Positions 8,166-16,544 of a DNA stretch of 32,855 nt are shown here, piece by piece (position 1 is the stretch's first letter; the number at the start of each line of letters is the position of its first letter). Under the pieces are notes generated by a model. It saw only the letters and a list, made by a program, of their open reading frames with translations. It was not told where the DNA came from and did not search any database. Made by a program: the position numbers and the translations under genes. The stretch covers positions 1 to 32,855 of the forward strand of contig CAYUFL010000020.1 of NCBI GenBank assembly GCA_964444065.1. Reading direction: 5' to 3'. Source of the DNA: JBGMEA01 sp964444065. Lineage in GTDB: Bacteria > Bacillota > Clostridia > Eubacteriales > Anaerofustaceae.

Positions 8166-9541
8166 AAAAATCGATCACTTTGCTGATTTCTGCACTGCTT
8201 GCACTCAGTTTTATCACAGTGCCAAGCACCGCATATGCGGCAAGTTATGACTTTAGTTCTTTTTCGGATATGGGAAGCATTGTCTACGAAATGAATTCGG
8301 GCGATGTGATTATTCAGAACAATCCGGATACACGGTATTATCCGGGAAGCATCACAAAACTTTTGACGGCAGTCACTGCTTTGGACTATCTGAGCCTTAC
8401 CGACGAAATTATCGTCACACAGGAAATGCTTGATTTGGTGGAAGCCAACAGCAGCGTCGCCGATCTGGAAGCGGGAGAAAAGCTTACAGTGGAACAGTTG
8501 CTGTACGCGTTACTGCTTCCGTCGGGCAACGATGCTTCCAAAGTACTCGCAATCAGCGCGGGTTCTAAAATACTCAATGACAATACGGCGACAATAAAGG
8601 CATGTTATACTGCCTTTGTTTCCGCGATGAACAGCAAAGCAAAAGCGATAGGCATGACCGCAAGCAATTTTGTAAACAGCGACGGCTATGATGATACGGA
8701 TAATTATTCTACCCCGCGTGATCTGATCCTTTTGGGACAGACCGCGTTGAAAGTGGATGTCATCAAAAATATCTGTGCATCAAAATATCAGTATGTGGAA
8801 ACAAACAAAACCAAACACTATTGGTATTCTACCAATTTATTTCTGTACAGTTCATTTGACGGACTTACGGCTTATACTGAGAACAGCGGAGAAAATCCGT
8901 ATTACGACAGCCGTATGAGCGGAATGAAGACAGGTTATACGGATATCGGCGGCAGATGTTTTTTGTTTTACGGCGAATCGGAGGGACTTGAATTGATCGG
9001 TGTGGTCATGAACGTTCCTGCCGAAAACAGCGATCTGATCTGGGACCGATGCTCATCGGTGGTTGGTTTTTCTTTTGATCATTTTACGGTAACCCCGTTG
9101 ATTACGGAAAGCAACAATGAGTTTTCTTACAAGATATCCAATCATGGATTTTTCAGCAGTTGGAAAATGGTGATGGCGTCTACCGGCAACATCAGCGCAT
9201 GCGTAGATAAAACGTTGGTTGAAGGTATTTCAATGACGGTCGAACCGGTTGATACCATAGCCGAAATGAAATCAAATGGGAAATTAAAACTGTTGAGCGA
9301 TGTTCAAAAAGGGGATACTGTAGCGTATGCCGTATTTACCAGCGGGGACACGGTAGTGAAAAAAGTTGCATTGCTGGCACAAAAAAACGCTTTAAAAGCT
9401 GCATGGTATGATTACGCGCTGTTTGTGATAAGCGGACTGTTGATTTTAGGTGTGATCATCAGAATTTTCAATGAGCTCAGACATAAAAAAATAAAAAGGA
9501 TAAAACGAAAAAATGGAAGAAAAGCTGTTAAAAAATCTTGA
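8162..9541 (+). CDS. D-alanyl-D-alanine carboxypeptidase (S11, PBP5/DacF-like)
   Basis: Penicillin-binding protein that trims the terminal D-Ala from peptidoglycan stem peptides outside the membrane; 459 residues. A signal peptide (residues 1 to about 26, ending A-Y-A) starts the protein. The active-site motifs are intact: S63-I-T-K66, S121-G-N123 and K256-T-G258. A hydrophobic segment near 418-434 is followed by a strongly basic tail of about 20 residues, so the protein is probably anchored by a C-terminal transmembrane helix rather than the amphipathic helix of E. coli PBP5. Its start overlaps the M16C gene by 4 bp, and its end overlaps mutS2 by 29 bp. Which paralogue it is (DacA, DacB or DacF) cannot be told. 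Confidence 0.92.
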   Translation: MKKSITLLISALLALSFITVPSTAYAASYDFSSFSDMGSIVYEMNSGDVIIQNNPDTRYYPGSITKLLTAVTALDYLSLTDEIIVTQEMLDLVEANSSVADLEAGEKLTVEQLLYALLLPSGNDASKVLAISAGSKILNDNTATIKACYTAFVSAMNSKAKAIGMTASNFVNSDGYDDTDNYSTPRDLILLGQTALKVDVIKNICASKYQYVETNKTKHYWYSTNLFLYSSFDGLTAYTENSGENPYYDSRMSGMKTGYTDIGGRCFLFYGESEGLELIGVVMNVPAENSDLIWDRCSSVVGFSFDHFTVTPLITESNNEFSYKISNHGFFSSWKMVMASTGNISACVDKTLVEGISMTVEPVDTIAEMKSNGKLKLLSDVQKGDTVAYAVFTSGDTVVKKVALLAQKNALKAAWYDYALFVISGLLILGVIIRIFNELRHKKIKRIKRKNGRKAVKKS

Positions 9542-11870
9542 ATTTAACAAGATTTTACAGCAGATATCCGAATATGCGGCTACACAGAGTGCTGCGGATC
9601 GGATTATAAATATCGAGCTTGCCGAAGGAGTCGGCAGACTCAATACATTGCTGGATTTAGTGAAAGAAGCATCCGATCTTTCTTGTACAAAAGGAAGAGT
9701 TACGATTTCGGGCTACAAAGAAATCAGCGATTTTGTATTCCATGCACAAAAAGGCGGCGTTGTTCGGGAAGGCGGTTTGCTTCGGATTGCTGCGGATTTG
9801 CGTATTGCAAAACAGACAAAAAAACAAATTCTTCCCGAGCAGTATTCCAATGTATCTTATCCTCTGTTGGAGGAAATCGCTGATGAATTGGAGGGAGTTG
9901 CTCCGCTTGAAAAAGAAATTTCCCGGGCAATCCTTTCCGAAGATGAAATCAGCGATCATGCATCCTCTGCGCTTTACGATATTCGTCGGAAAATCAGGGA
10001 TGCCAATGCGTCCATCAAAGATAAACTGCAGAAGATCGTGCATTCAAAAGAAAGCAAAAAATATTTGCAGGAAGATATCATTACAATCCGAAACGGGCGC
10101 TATGTGGTTCCGGTCAAAACCGAGAACAAGGCGCAGGTGCCGGGCATTGTCCATGAAGCATCCGCAAGCGGGTTGACACTGTTTATAGAACCGCTTCCTG
10201 TCGTAAACCTGAATAATCAACTGCGTGAGTTGGAAGCACAAGAGCAGGAAGAAATCGAACGTATTTTGAAAGCACTTTCCGAGATGGTTGGAAAGCATGC
10301 AGATTATATCCTTAATAACGAACGTATTTTGATTCTGTTTGACGAAGTATTTGCGAAAGCGGAATACGCGATTGTGAATCATCACACGAGACCGGAACTT
10401 GTTGAAATGCGCCAGATCCATTTGCGTAAAGCGTTTCATCCGCTGATCCCGAAAGAAAATGTTGTAGCATCAGATATCATCATCGGCGAGGGGTATTCCC
10501 AAATGGTAATTACGGGACCCAATACCGGAGGGAAGACCGTTACCCTTAAGACGCTCGGACTTTGCTGTCTGATGGCACAGTGCGGACTGTTTGTCCCCGC
10601 TGCTCAGGGTAGTAGGTTATGTTTGTTTGATCACATTTTTGCGGATATCGGAGACGAACAGAGCATTGCGCAGAGTTTGAGTACATTTTCTTCGCATATG
10701 ACAAATATTGTCGGTATTCTTCATTTGGTCAATGCGCGTTCTCTTGTCCTTCTGGATGAACTCGGCGCAGGAACGGATCCTTCCGAAGGCGCAGCGCTTG
10801 CATGGGCAGTTCTTTCCGAACTGAAAAATGCCGGAGCGATTTCTCTGGCAACAACGCATTACAATGAAATCAAACAATATGCACTGATCACCGAGGGTGT
10901 CGTGAACGCCAGCGTCGAATTCGACGTCGAAAAATTGAAACCGACCTATCGGCTTTTAATTGGGATTCCCGGAAAATCAAATGCATTTGAAATTTCCAGA
11001 AAACTCGGGCTGAACGATGATATTTTGCAAAAAGCAGAATCCGTACTCAGCAGGGGGAATGCAGAATTCGATGAAATTATCGCGCATCTTCAAAACAAGC
11101 TTGTTTCCGCATCGCAATCATACGAGGAAGCACAGGCACTCGCAGTTGAAAACGCATCGATAAACGAAACCATGAAAAATAAGCAACGGGAATTCGAGAT
11201 GCAGAAAGATAAAATGCTTTCGGATGCAGCTGTTGAGGCAAAACGGATCATCTCTGATGCAAAAAGACGCTCAAAAGAAATGTTGGCGGAAGCCGAAAAA
11301 GAATACAAACCCGATCTCAATGAACGTTCTGTCAGAAAAGCGAAAATTGACCGTATCGCGCAGGACGGACTGGACGATGCGAATCGTCTGATTGCGCCGC
11401 ATCGAATATCAAAAGATGCAAACAAGGAGAGCATACATGTCTTTAAAAAATCGGACGAGATTGCAATCCCCGACCTGAAAGCCGAAGGCGTGATCCTCTC
11501 CATCGAAGGCGATCAGGCACTGATACAGGTCGGATCCATCAAAACCAGAATCGCGCTTTCGAAATTACAGCCCAAAAAAGCGAAGAAACAGGTTGGATAC
11601 AGCTATACCGGAATGAAAGCGAAAACTGTTCAATCCAAATTGGACATCAGAGGCATCACTGCAAATGAAGTCGGAATCGAAGTCGAGAAATATCTTGACG
11701 ATGCATCTTTGGCAGGATTGTCAATTGTAACGATTGTTCATGGAAAAGGCAACGGAATTCTGCGCAAAGCAGTTGATCGAATACTTGCAACACATCCTCT
11801 TGTGGAGAGCTACCGCATCGGCGGGCTTAAGGAAGGCGGGGACGGCGCGACAGTTGTGCATTTGGGTTAG
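9513..11870 (+). CDS. mutS2: MutS2 ATPase/endonuclease
   Basis: DNA/ribosome-associated MutS2 protein, 785 residues, the family's normal length. Visible domains are: MutS-like core and clamp (about 1-320), Walker A GPNTGGKT (335-342), signature and Walker B region ending DELGAGTDPSEGAAL, a long coiled-coil region (about 510-610), a KOW-like segment (AEGVILSIEGDQALIQVG), and a C-terminal Smr nuclease domain with LDIRG and HGKGNG (about 712-785). MutS2 proteins are linked to suppression of recombination and, in Bacillus, to rescue of collided ribosomes. The mismatch-recognition domain of MutS is absent, as expected. The start lies inside the carboxypeptidase gene, with AAAGGA upstream. Confidence 0.95.
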   Translation: MEEKLLKNLEFNKILQQISEYAATQSAADRIINIELAEGVGRLNTLLDLVKEASDLSCTKGRVTISGYKEISDFVFHAQKGGVVREGGLLRIAADLRIAKQTKKQILPEQYSNVSYPLLEEIADELEGVAPLEKEISRAILSEDEISDHASSALYDIRRKIRDANASIKDKLQKIVHSKESKKYLQEDIITIRNGRYVVPVKTENKAQVPGIVHEASASGLTLFIEPLPVVNLNNQLRELEAQEQEEIERILKALSEMVGKHADYILNNERILILFDEVFAKAEYAIVNHHTRPELVEMRQIHLRKAFHPLIPKENVVASDIIIGEGYSQMVITGPNTGGKTVTLKTLGLCCLMAQCGLFVPAAQGSRLCLFDHIFADIGDEQSIAQSLSTFSSHMTNIVGILHLVNARSLVLLDELGAGTDPSEGAALAWAVLSELKNAGAISLATTHYNEIKQYALITEGVVNASVEFDVEKLKPTYRLLIGIPGKSNAFEISRKLGLNDDILQKAESVLSRGNAEFDEIIAHLQNKLVSASQSYEEAQALAVENASINETMKNKQREFEMQKDKMLSDAAVEAKRIISDAKRRSKEMLAEAEKEYKPDLNERSVRKAKIDRIAQDGLDDANRLIAPHRISKDANKESIHVFKKSDEIAIPDLKAEGVILSIEGDQALIQVGSIKTRIALSKLQPKKAKKQVGYSYTGMKAKTVQSKLDIRGITANEVGIEVEKYLDDASLAGLSIVTIVHGKGNGILRKAVDRILATHPLVESYRIGGLKEGGDGATVVHLG

Positions 11871-11895
11871 GATTGATGATTGCACAATATTCTTG

Positions 11896-11924
11896 TTGCA
11901 GTATGGTGGTGCTTTCGATATAAT
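11896..11924 (+). promoter_or_regulatory. Promoter for recO-glyS
   Basis: TTGCAG, a 17-bp spacer and a perfect TATAAT lie between mutS2 and recO, 54 bp before the recO ATG. Confidence 0.7.
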
Positions 11925-11978
11925 TAAACTAATTTTGCAAACGCATATATGCTGGTGCAAAAATGAAAGGCTGCTTTC

Positions 11979-12722
11979 ATGGAAAAAGAAAAACAGGAAG
12001 CGTTTGTGATAAAGTCCGTGAAGTACGGCGAGCACGATAAAATGCTGACCCTGTTTACAAAAGACGACGGAAAAATCAGTGCGGTTGCCAAAGGAGCACT
12101 CAGTACGAAAAGCAAATATATGGCATCTGCGCAGTTATTTTGTTTCAGTGAATATGTACTTACGAGCAGCAGCGGAATGCCGTATGTCAGTACTGCCGAG
12201 GTGATTCGCGGATTTTACGGGCTGAACAAAGATATCGAACGCCTTTGCGGCGCAAGCTATTGTATGGAGCTTGTCGATGCGATCTATGAAGATAAGATGG
12301 CAGAACCGGTCACTTTTCGGTTGATTTATTTCACCCAGCAGTTGTTGGAAGAAGTAAAACCGGAGTCGGTCTATCTGATTGTATTGGCCTTTGTGCTTAA
12401 ATTGTGCGGTATTAATGGGATTGCACCGATTCTGAATGTCTGTTGTTCCTGTCTGGAGCGCAAGGTGAGCTATTTTTTTGATTACGATGCGGGCGGATTG
12501 GTTTGTGCAGAATGTAGAGATTCATCCTTGCTGATGCCGAAACTCTCGGCAAAGGAAGCGGAACTGATGCATGCGATTCTGCATATTGACCTGACGAAAT
12601 TATCAAGTATCAGCAATCCCGACAAACAGACGGTGAAATATTTGCTTAAAGTCATGAATGAGTATATAAAATATAATTTCCCGAGGAAATTGAAAAGTTT
12701 TGATTTGCTTTATTCATTATAA
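11979..12722 (+). CDS. recO: DNA repair protein RecO
   Basis: Recombination mediator that loads RecA with RecR in the RecF pathway, 247 residues. The N-terminal OB fold is recognisable (E-A-F-V-I-K-S-V-K-Y-G-E-H-D-K-M, then VAKGA), followed by a helical domain with a zinc knuckle: C155/C156 and C158, then C176 and C179 (V-C-A-E-C). It begins 108 bp after mutS2 behind its own promoter and ends 14 bp before glyS. The recO-glyS order is common in Firmicutes. Confidence 0.93.
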   Translation: MEKEKQEAFVIKSVKYGEHDKMLTLFTKDDGKISAVAKGALSTKSKYMASAQLFCFSEYVLTSSSGMPYVSTAEVIRGFYGLNKDIERLCGASYCMELVDAIYEDKMAEPVTFRLIYFTQQLLEEVKPESVYLIVLAFVLKLCGINGIAPILNVCCSCLERKVSYFFDYDAGGLVCAECRDSSLLMPKLSAKEAELMHAILHIDLTKLSSISNPDKQTVKYLLKVMNEYIKYNFPRKLKSFDLLYSL

Positions 12723-12736
12723 ATTGGAGGATATAT

Positions 12737-14125
12737 ATGTCTAGAAGTTTAACATTGGCTGAGATTATCAGCATCACAAAAATGCGCGGTCTGGTATTCC
12801 CCGGTTCCGAAATTTACGAGGGATTGGCAAATTCTTGGGACTATGGTCCTGTTGGTGTGTTGTTGCTCAATAATATAAAAGAAGCCTGGATGAAGAAATT
12901 TATCAAAGAATCTCCCTATAACGTCGCGATCGATTCGACGATTCTGATGAATTCGCGGGTTTGGGAAGCAAGCGGACACCTGGCAAATTTCAACGACCCG
13001 CTGATGGACTGCAAAAACTGCAAAAGCCGTTTTCGTGCGGATAAACTCATTGAAGAAAAAATGAGTGCGGAAGGCGTGGATGATAATGCAGACGGTTGGA
13101 CAAACGAGCAGATGGAGAGCTATATTGCCGAACATAAAATCAAGTGCCCAAAATGCGGTATGATTGATTTTACACCGATCCGTCAGTTCAACCTGATGTT
13201 CAAGACCTTCCAGGGCGTAACGGAAGACAGCGTCAATACATTGTATCTGCGCCCCGAAACCTGTCAGGGGATATTTGTCAACTTTAAGAATGTACAGCGA
13301 ACCAGCAGAAAACGTCTGCCGTTTGGGATCGGACAAATCGGAAAGTCATTCCGAAACGAAATTACTCCCGGTAATTTTGTCTTCCGTACCCGCGAATTCG
13401 AGCAGATGGAGCTGGAATTTTTCTGCCGACCGGAAGAAGAAATGCAATGGTTCCAATATTGGAGAAGCTATTGTGCAGAATTTCTTTACACCATTGGTAT
13501 TAAAAAAGAAAATATCCGCCTGCGCGATCATGCGCAGGAACAGCTTTCGCATTATTCAAACGCAACGACCGATATCGAGTACAACTTTCCGTTCGGTATG
13601 GGCGAACTGTGGGGCATTGCGGATAGGACGGACTATGATTTAAAACAGCACGAGCTGTTTTCGGGAAAAGATATGAAATATATCGATCCGGTTACCAATG
13701 AAAAATTCTTTCCTTACTGCATCGAACCTTCCGTCGGGGCAGGCAGACTGTTCCTTGCCGTACTGTGCGACGGGTATGAATGCGAAACGTTGGAAGACGG
13801 CAGCGAACGAAACGTGTTCCACGTGCATCCGTTTCTTGCACCGTATAAAGCAGGTATTCTTCCTTTGACCAAGAAACAGAACGAACCGGCGCAGGAGCTG
13901 TACGCCAAACTGATCAAGGAATTTGACTGCGAATATGACGAAACCGGTAACATCGGAAAACGTTACCGCAGACATGACGAAATCGGTACGCCGTTCTGCG
14001 TAACGATTGACTTTGACACCGAAACCGACGGTTGTGTGACCGTGCGGGAGCGCGACAGTATGCAGCAGGTACGTGTGCCGATCGATCAGGTTGCGGACTA
14101 TATCAAAGAACGAATTCAATTGTAA
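12737..14125 (+). CDS. glyS: Glycyl-tRNA synthetase, single-chain class II
   Basis: Charges tRNA-Gly with glycine and ATP; alpha2-type (GlyQS/GRS1) enzyme of 462 residues, the bacterial homodimeric form, not the alpha2beta2 form. The N-terminus contains MRGLVFPGSEIYEGLANSWDYGP in two adjoining blocks. Zinc-like cysteines are seen at C-K-N-C and C-P-K-C within the insertion. Class II motif 2 is seen in FRNEITPGNFVFRTREFEQME and motif 3 in EPSVGAGRLFLAVL. The anticodon-binding domain occupies roughly the last 100 residues. GGAGG precedes the ATG. There is no T-box leader, since only 14 bp separate it from recO; expression depends on upstream promoters. Confidence 0.95.
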   Translation: MSRSLTLAEIISITKMRGLVFPGSEIYEGLANSWDYGPVGVLLLNNIKEAWMKKFIKESPYNVAIDSTILMNSRVWEASGHLANFNDPLMDCKNCKSRFRADKLIEEKMSAEGVDDNADGWTNEQMESYIAEHKIKCPKCGMIDFTPIRQFNLMFKTFQGVTEDSVNTLYLRPETCQGIFVNFKNVQRTSRKRLPFGIGQIGKSFRNEITPGNFVFRTREFEQMELEFFCRPEEEMQWFQYWRSYCAEFLYTIGIKKENIRLRDHAQEQLSHYSNATTDIEYNFPFGMGELWGIADRTDYDLKQHELFSGKDMKYIDPVTNEKFFPYCIEPSVGAGRLFLAVLCDGYECETLEDGSERNVFHVHPFLAPYKAGILPLTKKQNEPAQELYAKLIKEFDCEYDETGNIGKRYRRHDEIGTPFCVTIDFDTETDGCVTVRERDSMQQVRVPIDQVADYIKERIQL

Positions 14126-14133
14126 TCTGTTTT

Positions 14134-14167
14134 AAACTGTCTGCTGAATTTTAGCGGGCAGTTTTTT
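14134..14167 (+). terminator. Intrinsic terminator after glyS
   Basis: A 12-bp stem (AAACTGTCTGCT / AGCGGGCAGTTT, two G-U pairs) with a 7-nt loop and six T residues. Confidence 0.88.
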
Positions 14168-14229
14168 AATGTTATTTGAATAGACGAAGTATGTTTTTTT
14201 GAAAGATACGGTGTCAGAGGATTGACTTA

Positions 14230-14258
14230 TTGATTCGTGTCTGATCCAATCATATACA
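14230..14258 (+). promoter_or_regulatory. Candidate promoter for the PadR gene
   Basis: TTGATT, a 17-bp spacer and TATACA. The -10 box falls inside the left arm of the palindrome at 14244-14277, so a bound repressor would block it. A TTGACT at 14222 also exists, but no good -10 box is at the right spacing. Confidence 0.45.
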
Positions 14259-14277
14259 AGTTTGTATATGATTGGAT
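14244..14277. promoter_or_regulatory. 34-bp perfect palindromic operator upstream of PadR gene
   Basis: Two 16-bp arms (ATCCAATCATATACAA and its exact complement) flank the dinucleotide GT. The palindrome ends 6 bp before the PadR start codon. PadR proteins bind palindromes of this kind at their own promoters, so autorepression is the simplest reading. The core half-site ATATACAA recurs at 14834-14841, before the methyltransferase gene. Confidence 0.8.
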
Positions 14278-14283
14278 GAATGA

Positions 14284-14820
14284 ATGACAAATATCCGACT
14301 TGTGATTTTGGGAATACTGACGCGGCATCCGATGCACGGGTACGAAATGAAACAGACGATTGAAGAATACATGGGTGACTGGACGGATATTAAATTCGGT
14401 TCCATATATTTTTCGCTGTCTAAATTGACCGATGAAGGATACGTAAAAATTGTGCAAGAGTTAAAAGAAGGGAGCCGTCCATCAAAGACAGTGTATCGTA
14501 TCACAGAAAACGGGGAAAGAGAATTTATTCGTCTGTTGCATGAACTCTGGAAACAGGATGACTTTGTGCAGTATCCGGTTGATATTGCAGTGTTCTTCAT
14601 GAAGAGCCTTTCGAAAGAGGATGTTTTATCTTACATCCAAACCAGGATTTCCGGGCTCGAATTGGCACTTTTGCATCTTGGAAATCATCAAACAATGCAA
14701 CGAGAAAATCCATATGTGCCCGATTATGCATTTGCAATTATGGATCATTCGGCTATTCATCTGTCTGCTGAATTGCAGTGGCTGTCGAATTTAAAAAACG
14801 ATTTGGATCGTTATTATTAA
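14284..14820 (+). CDS. PadR family transcriptional regulator
   Basis: Winged-helix repressor of the PadR family, 178 residues. The N-terminal domain (about 1-80) shows I-L-G-I-L-T-R-H-P-M-H-G-Y-E-M-K, the phrase GSIYFSLSKLTDEGYV and the wing T-V-Y-R-I-T-E-N-G. The C-terminal half is helical and fits the PadR dimerisation/effector domain of the longer (Vir-like) subgroup. The start codon follows the palindromic operator directly. A methyltransferase gene lies 60 bp downstream and is the obvious candidate target. The ligand is unknown. Confidence 0.9.
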   Translation: MTNIRLVILGILTRHPMHGYEMKQTIEEYMGDWTDIKFGSIYFSLSKLTDEGYVKIVQELKEGSRPSKTVYRITENGEREFIRLLHELWKQDDFVQYPVDIAVFFMKSLSKEDVLSYIQTRISGLELALLHLGNHQTMQRENPYVPDYAFAIMDHSAIHLSAELQWLSNLKNDLDRYY

Positions 14821-14833
14821 TTTTTTTAGGTAA

Positions 14834-14841
14834 ATATACAA
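14834..14841. promoter_or_regulatory. Second PadR half-site candidate
   Basis: ATATACAA repeats the centre of the PadR palindrome arm, 40 bp before the methyltransferase start. There is no matching second half, and the region is AT-rich, so chance is possible. Confidence 0.25.
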
Positions 14842-14880
14842 ACTTTAATATAAAATATTATATAAATAAGAGGTGCTATT

Positions 14881-15511
14881 ATGGTAAAACAAAGAATGAT
14901 CGAAACAAACGAAGGGATTCAGCAGGAATTTGATGTGGTGGGTTACGACATTTTCCAGCGTAGAATGCGCGATCGGGGATGGATCGAGACGGATGCGATC
15001 ATTCGTTGCGGCATTCACTGCGGGCATGTATTGGAAGTTGGACCGGGTCCGGGCTATCTCGGGCTGGAATGGTTGAAAAAAACTGAAAACAGCGATTTGA
15101 ACTGTATTGAAATCAGCGCGAATATGATTCGGGTTGCGCAAAAAAATGCATCGGAATACCGACTGAATGATCGCGTTTCTTATCAGTTTGGAAATGCCGA
15201 GCAGATTCCGTTTGAATCAGAGTCGTTTGATGCTGTATTTACGAACGGTTCTTTGCATGAATGGGAACATCCGGTCATGATCATGAATGAAATTTATCGT
15301 GTTTTGAAACCGGGGGGGCGTTATTTTATCAGTGATTTGCGGCGCGATGTGTCATTGCCGATCCGTTATTNNNNNNNNNNTAAAAAGCTCCTTGGGCGCT
15401 GCATATACTGCCGAAGAAATACAGGGGATTTTAAAAACATCTGATTTAAAAGAAGCTGCGGTTGCGTGTGATCCGTTTGGACTGAGCATCACGGGCGTTA
15501 AGGCAGTGTAA
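14881..15511 (+). CDS. Class I SAM-dependent methyltransferase, interrupted by assembly gap
   Basis: UbiE/Methyltransf_11-type enzyme; substrate unknown. The SAM-binding motif I is LEVGPGPGYLG (about residues 51-61), followed by E-I-S-A-N-M (acidic end of strand 2), FDAVFTNGSLHEW, and the strand-5 region LKPGGRYFISDL. The run of N at 15371-15380 interrupts the frame: upstream coding is in frame 1 of the window, and downstream coding resumes in frame 2 as S-S-L-G-A-A-Y-T-A-E-E-I and ends P-F-G-L-S-I-T-G-V-K-A-V with TAA at 15509. The protein is probably intact in the organism; the gap size is just not known. AGAGGTG precedes the ATG. Likely regulated together with the adjacent PadR gene. Confidence 0.82.
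15371..15380. other. Assembly gap (10 N)
   Basis: Ten undetermined bases inside the methyltransferase gene. The frame change across them shows that the true length is not 10; comparison with the usual spacing in this family suggests about 40-50 missing bases. Confidence 0.95.
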
Positions 15512-15521
15512 AACGCAAATA

Positions 15522-15561
15522 TAAAAAGACACCGATTGTCTACAGTTGACCATCGGTGTCT
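15522..15561 (-). terminator. Intrinsic terminator of the panT-coaX-dus operon
   Basis: On the minus strand, a perfect 10-bp stem (AGACACCGAT / ATCGGTGTCT) is followed by TTTTT. One arm is made of the last codons of dus, so the hairpin overlaps the gene end. There is no T-run on the plus strand, so it serves dus only. Confidence 0.82.
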
Positions 15562-16544
15562 GGTTCTGATATTTGATTTTGATAATCCTCTATGAAGCGG
15601 ATCATTTCGTTCGCAGAAACAATACAGTTAATTTTTCCTCTTAATTTTGCGCTGTTCGGCATACCTTTGGTATACCATGACAAATGCTTTCGGAATTCGG
15701 TGCATGCCAGATATTCGTTTTTGAAATCAAGCAGATTTTGAAAATGCCGGAGTGCTGTATCCAGCTTCTCTCTGTCGGTAAGCATGACAACTGATCCGGT
15801 TGATTGGTACTGTGTGAGTTCATCGAAAATGAAAGGATTGCCCATCGCGGCTCTGCCAATCATAATTCCTGCACAGCCCGTTTCCTTCATTCGCAGGTAT
15901 GATGCTGCATCTGTGACATCACCGTTTCCGATAATCGGGATTTCGGCTACTGAAACCGCGTTGGCGATTTCGTCCAAATTTGCTTTGCCCGCGTACATTT
16001 GGGTACGGGTTCGTCCGTGAATGGTAATCGCAGCGACCCCGCAGTCCTGCAATATGGTGACTGTCCGAACGCAATTAATATCAGCATCACTGATGCCGAT
16101 TCGAATCTTCGCACTGACGGGTTTGTCCGATGATTGAACGACTGCTTCGGCAACTTCAGCCATTTTTTTTTCGTCCGAAAGCAACGCACTTCCGTCTCCG
16201 TTTGATACGATCTTTCTCACAGGACAGCCCATATTGATGTCGATAAAAGCAAAGTCACTTTCATTGCAATATCGTTTTACCGCTTCGGAAAGTACGTGTG
16301 CCTCACTGCCGAATATTTGAATCCCTGTGTTTTTTTCGTCCGGATGGAGTGACATCAGTTCCTTCGTGGCTTCATTGTTATAATAAAGTCCTTTGGCACT
16401 GATCATTTCAGTGGTCATCAGTCCCGCGCCGTATTCCATGCAGATTGCGCGAAACGGCATGTCGGTCACGCCCGCAAGCGGGGCGAGACAGAGATCGTTC
16501 CCGCTCAGTATCCGTTTGAAATAATTATCGTTTGTTTTTGTCAT
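15540..16544 (-). CDS. dus: tRNA-dihydrouridine synthase (DusB-like)
   Basis: FMN-dependent enzyme reducing uridines in the tRNA D-loop, 334 residues. The N-terminus has LAPLAGVTDMPFRAIC and TTEMISAKG; the catalytic Cys is C107 in DINMGCPVRK; FMN/phosphate binding is seen in AKIRIG, ITIHGRTRTQMY, IIGNGDV and GIMIGRAAMGNPF. The C-terminal helical tRNA-binding domain is present. The start overlaps the end of coaX by 20 bp, and AAAGGA lies upstream inside coaX, so translation is probably coupled. DusB subtype is assumed from general similarity in Firmicutes. Confidence 0.93.
   Translation of the reverse strand: MTKTNDNYFKRILSGNDLCLAPLAGVTDMPFRAICMEYGAGLMTTEMISAKGLYYNNEATKELMSLHPDEKNTGIQIFGSEAHVLSEAVKRYCNESDFAFIDINMGCPVRKIVSNGDGSALLSDEKKMAEVAEAVVQSSDKPVSAKIRIGISDADINCVRTVTILQDCGVAAITIHGRTRTQMYAGKANLDEIANAVSVAEIPIIGNGDVTDAASYLRMKETGCAGIMIGRAAMGNPFIFDELTQYQSTGSVVMLTDREKLDTALRHFQNLLDFKNEYLACTEFRKHLSWYTKGMPNSAKLRGKINCIVSANEMIRFIEDYQNQISEPDTDGQL

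Noticed and set aside
12723..12736. T-box or other leader expected before glyS
   Set aside because: Only 14 bp separate recO and glyS, so there is no room for one.
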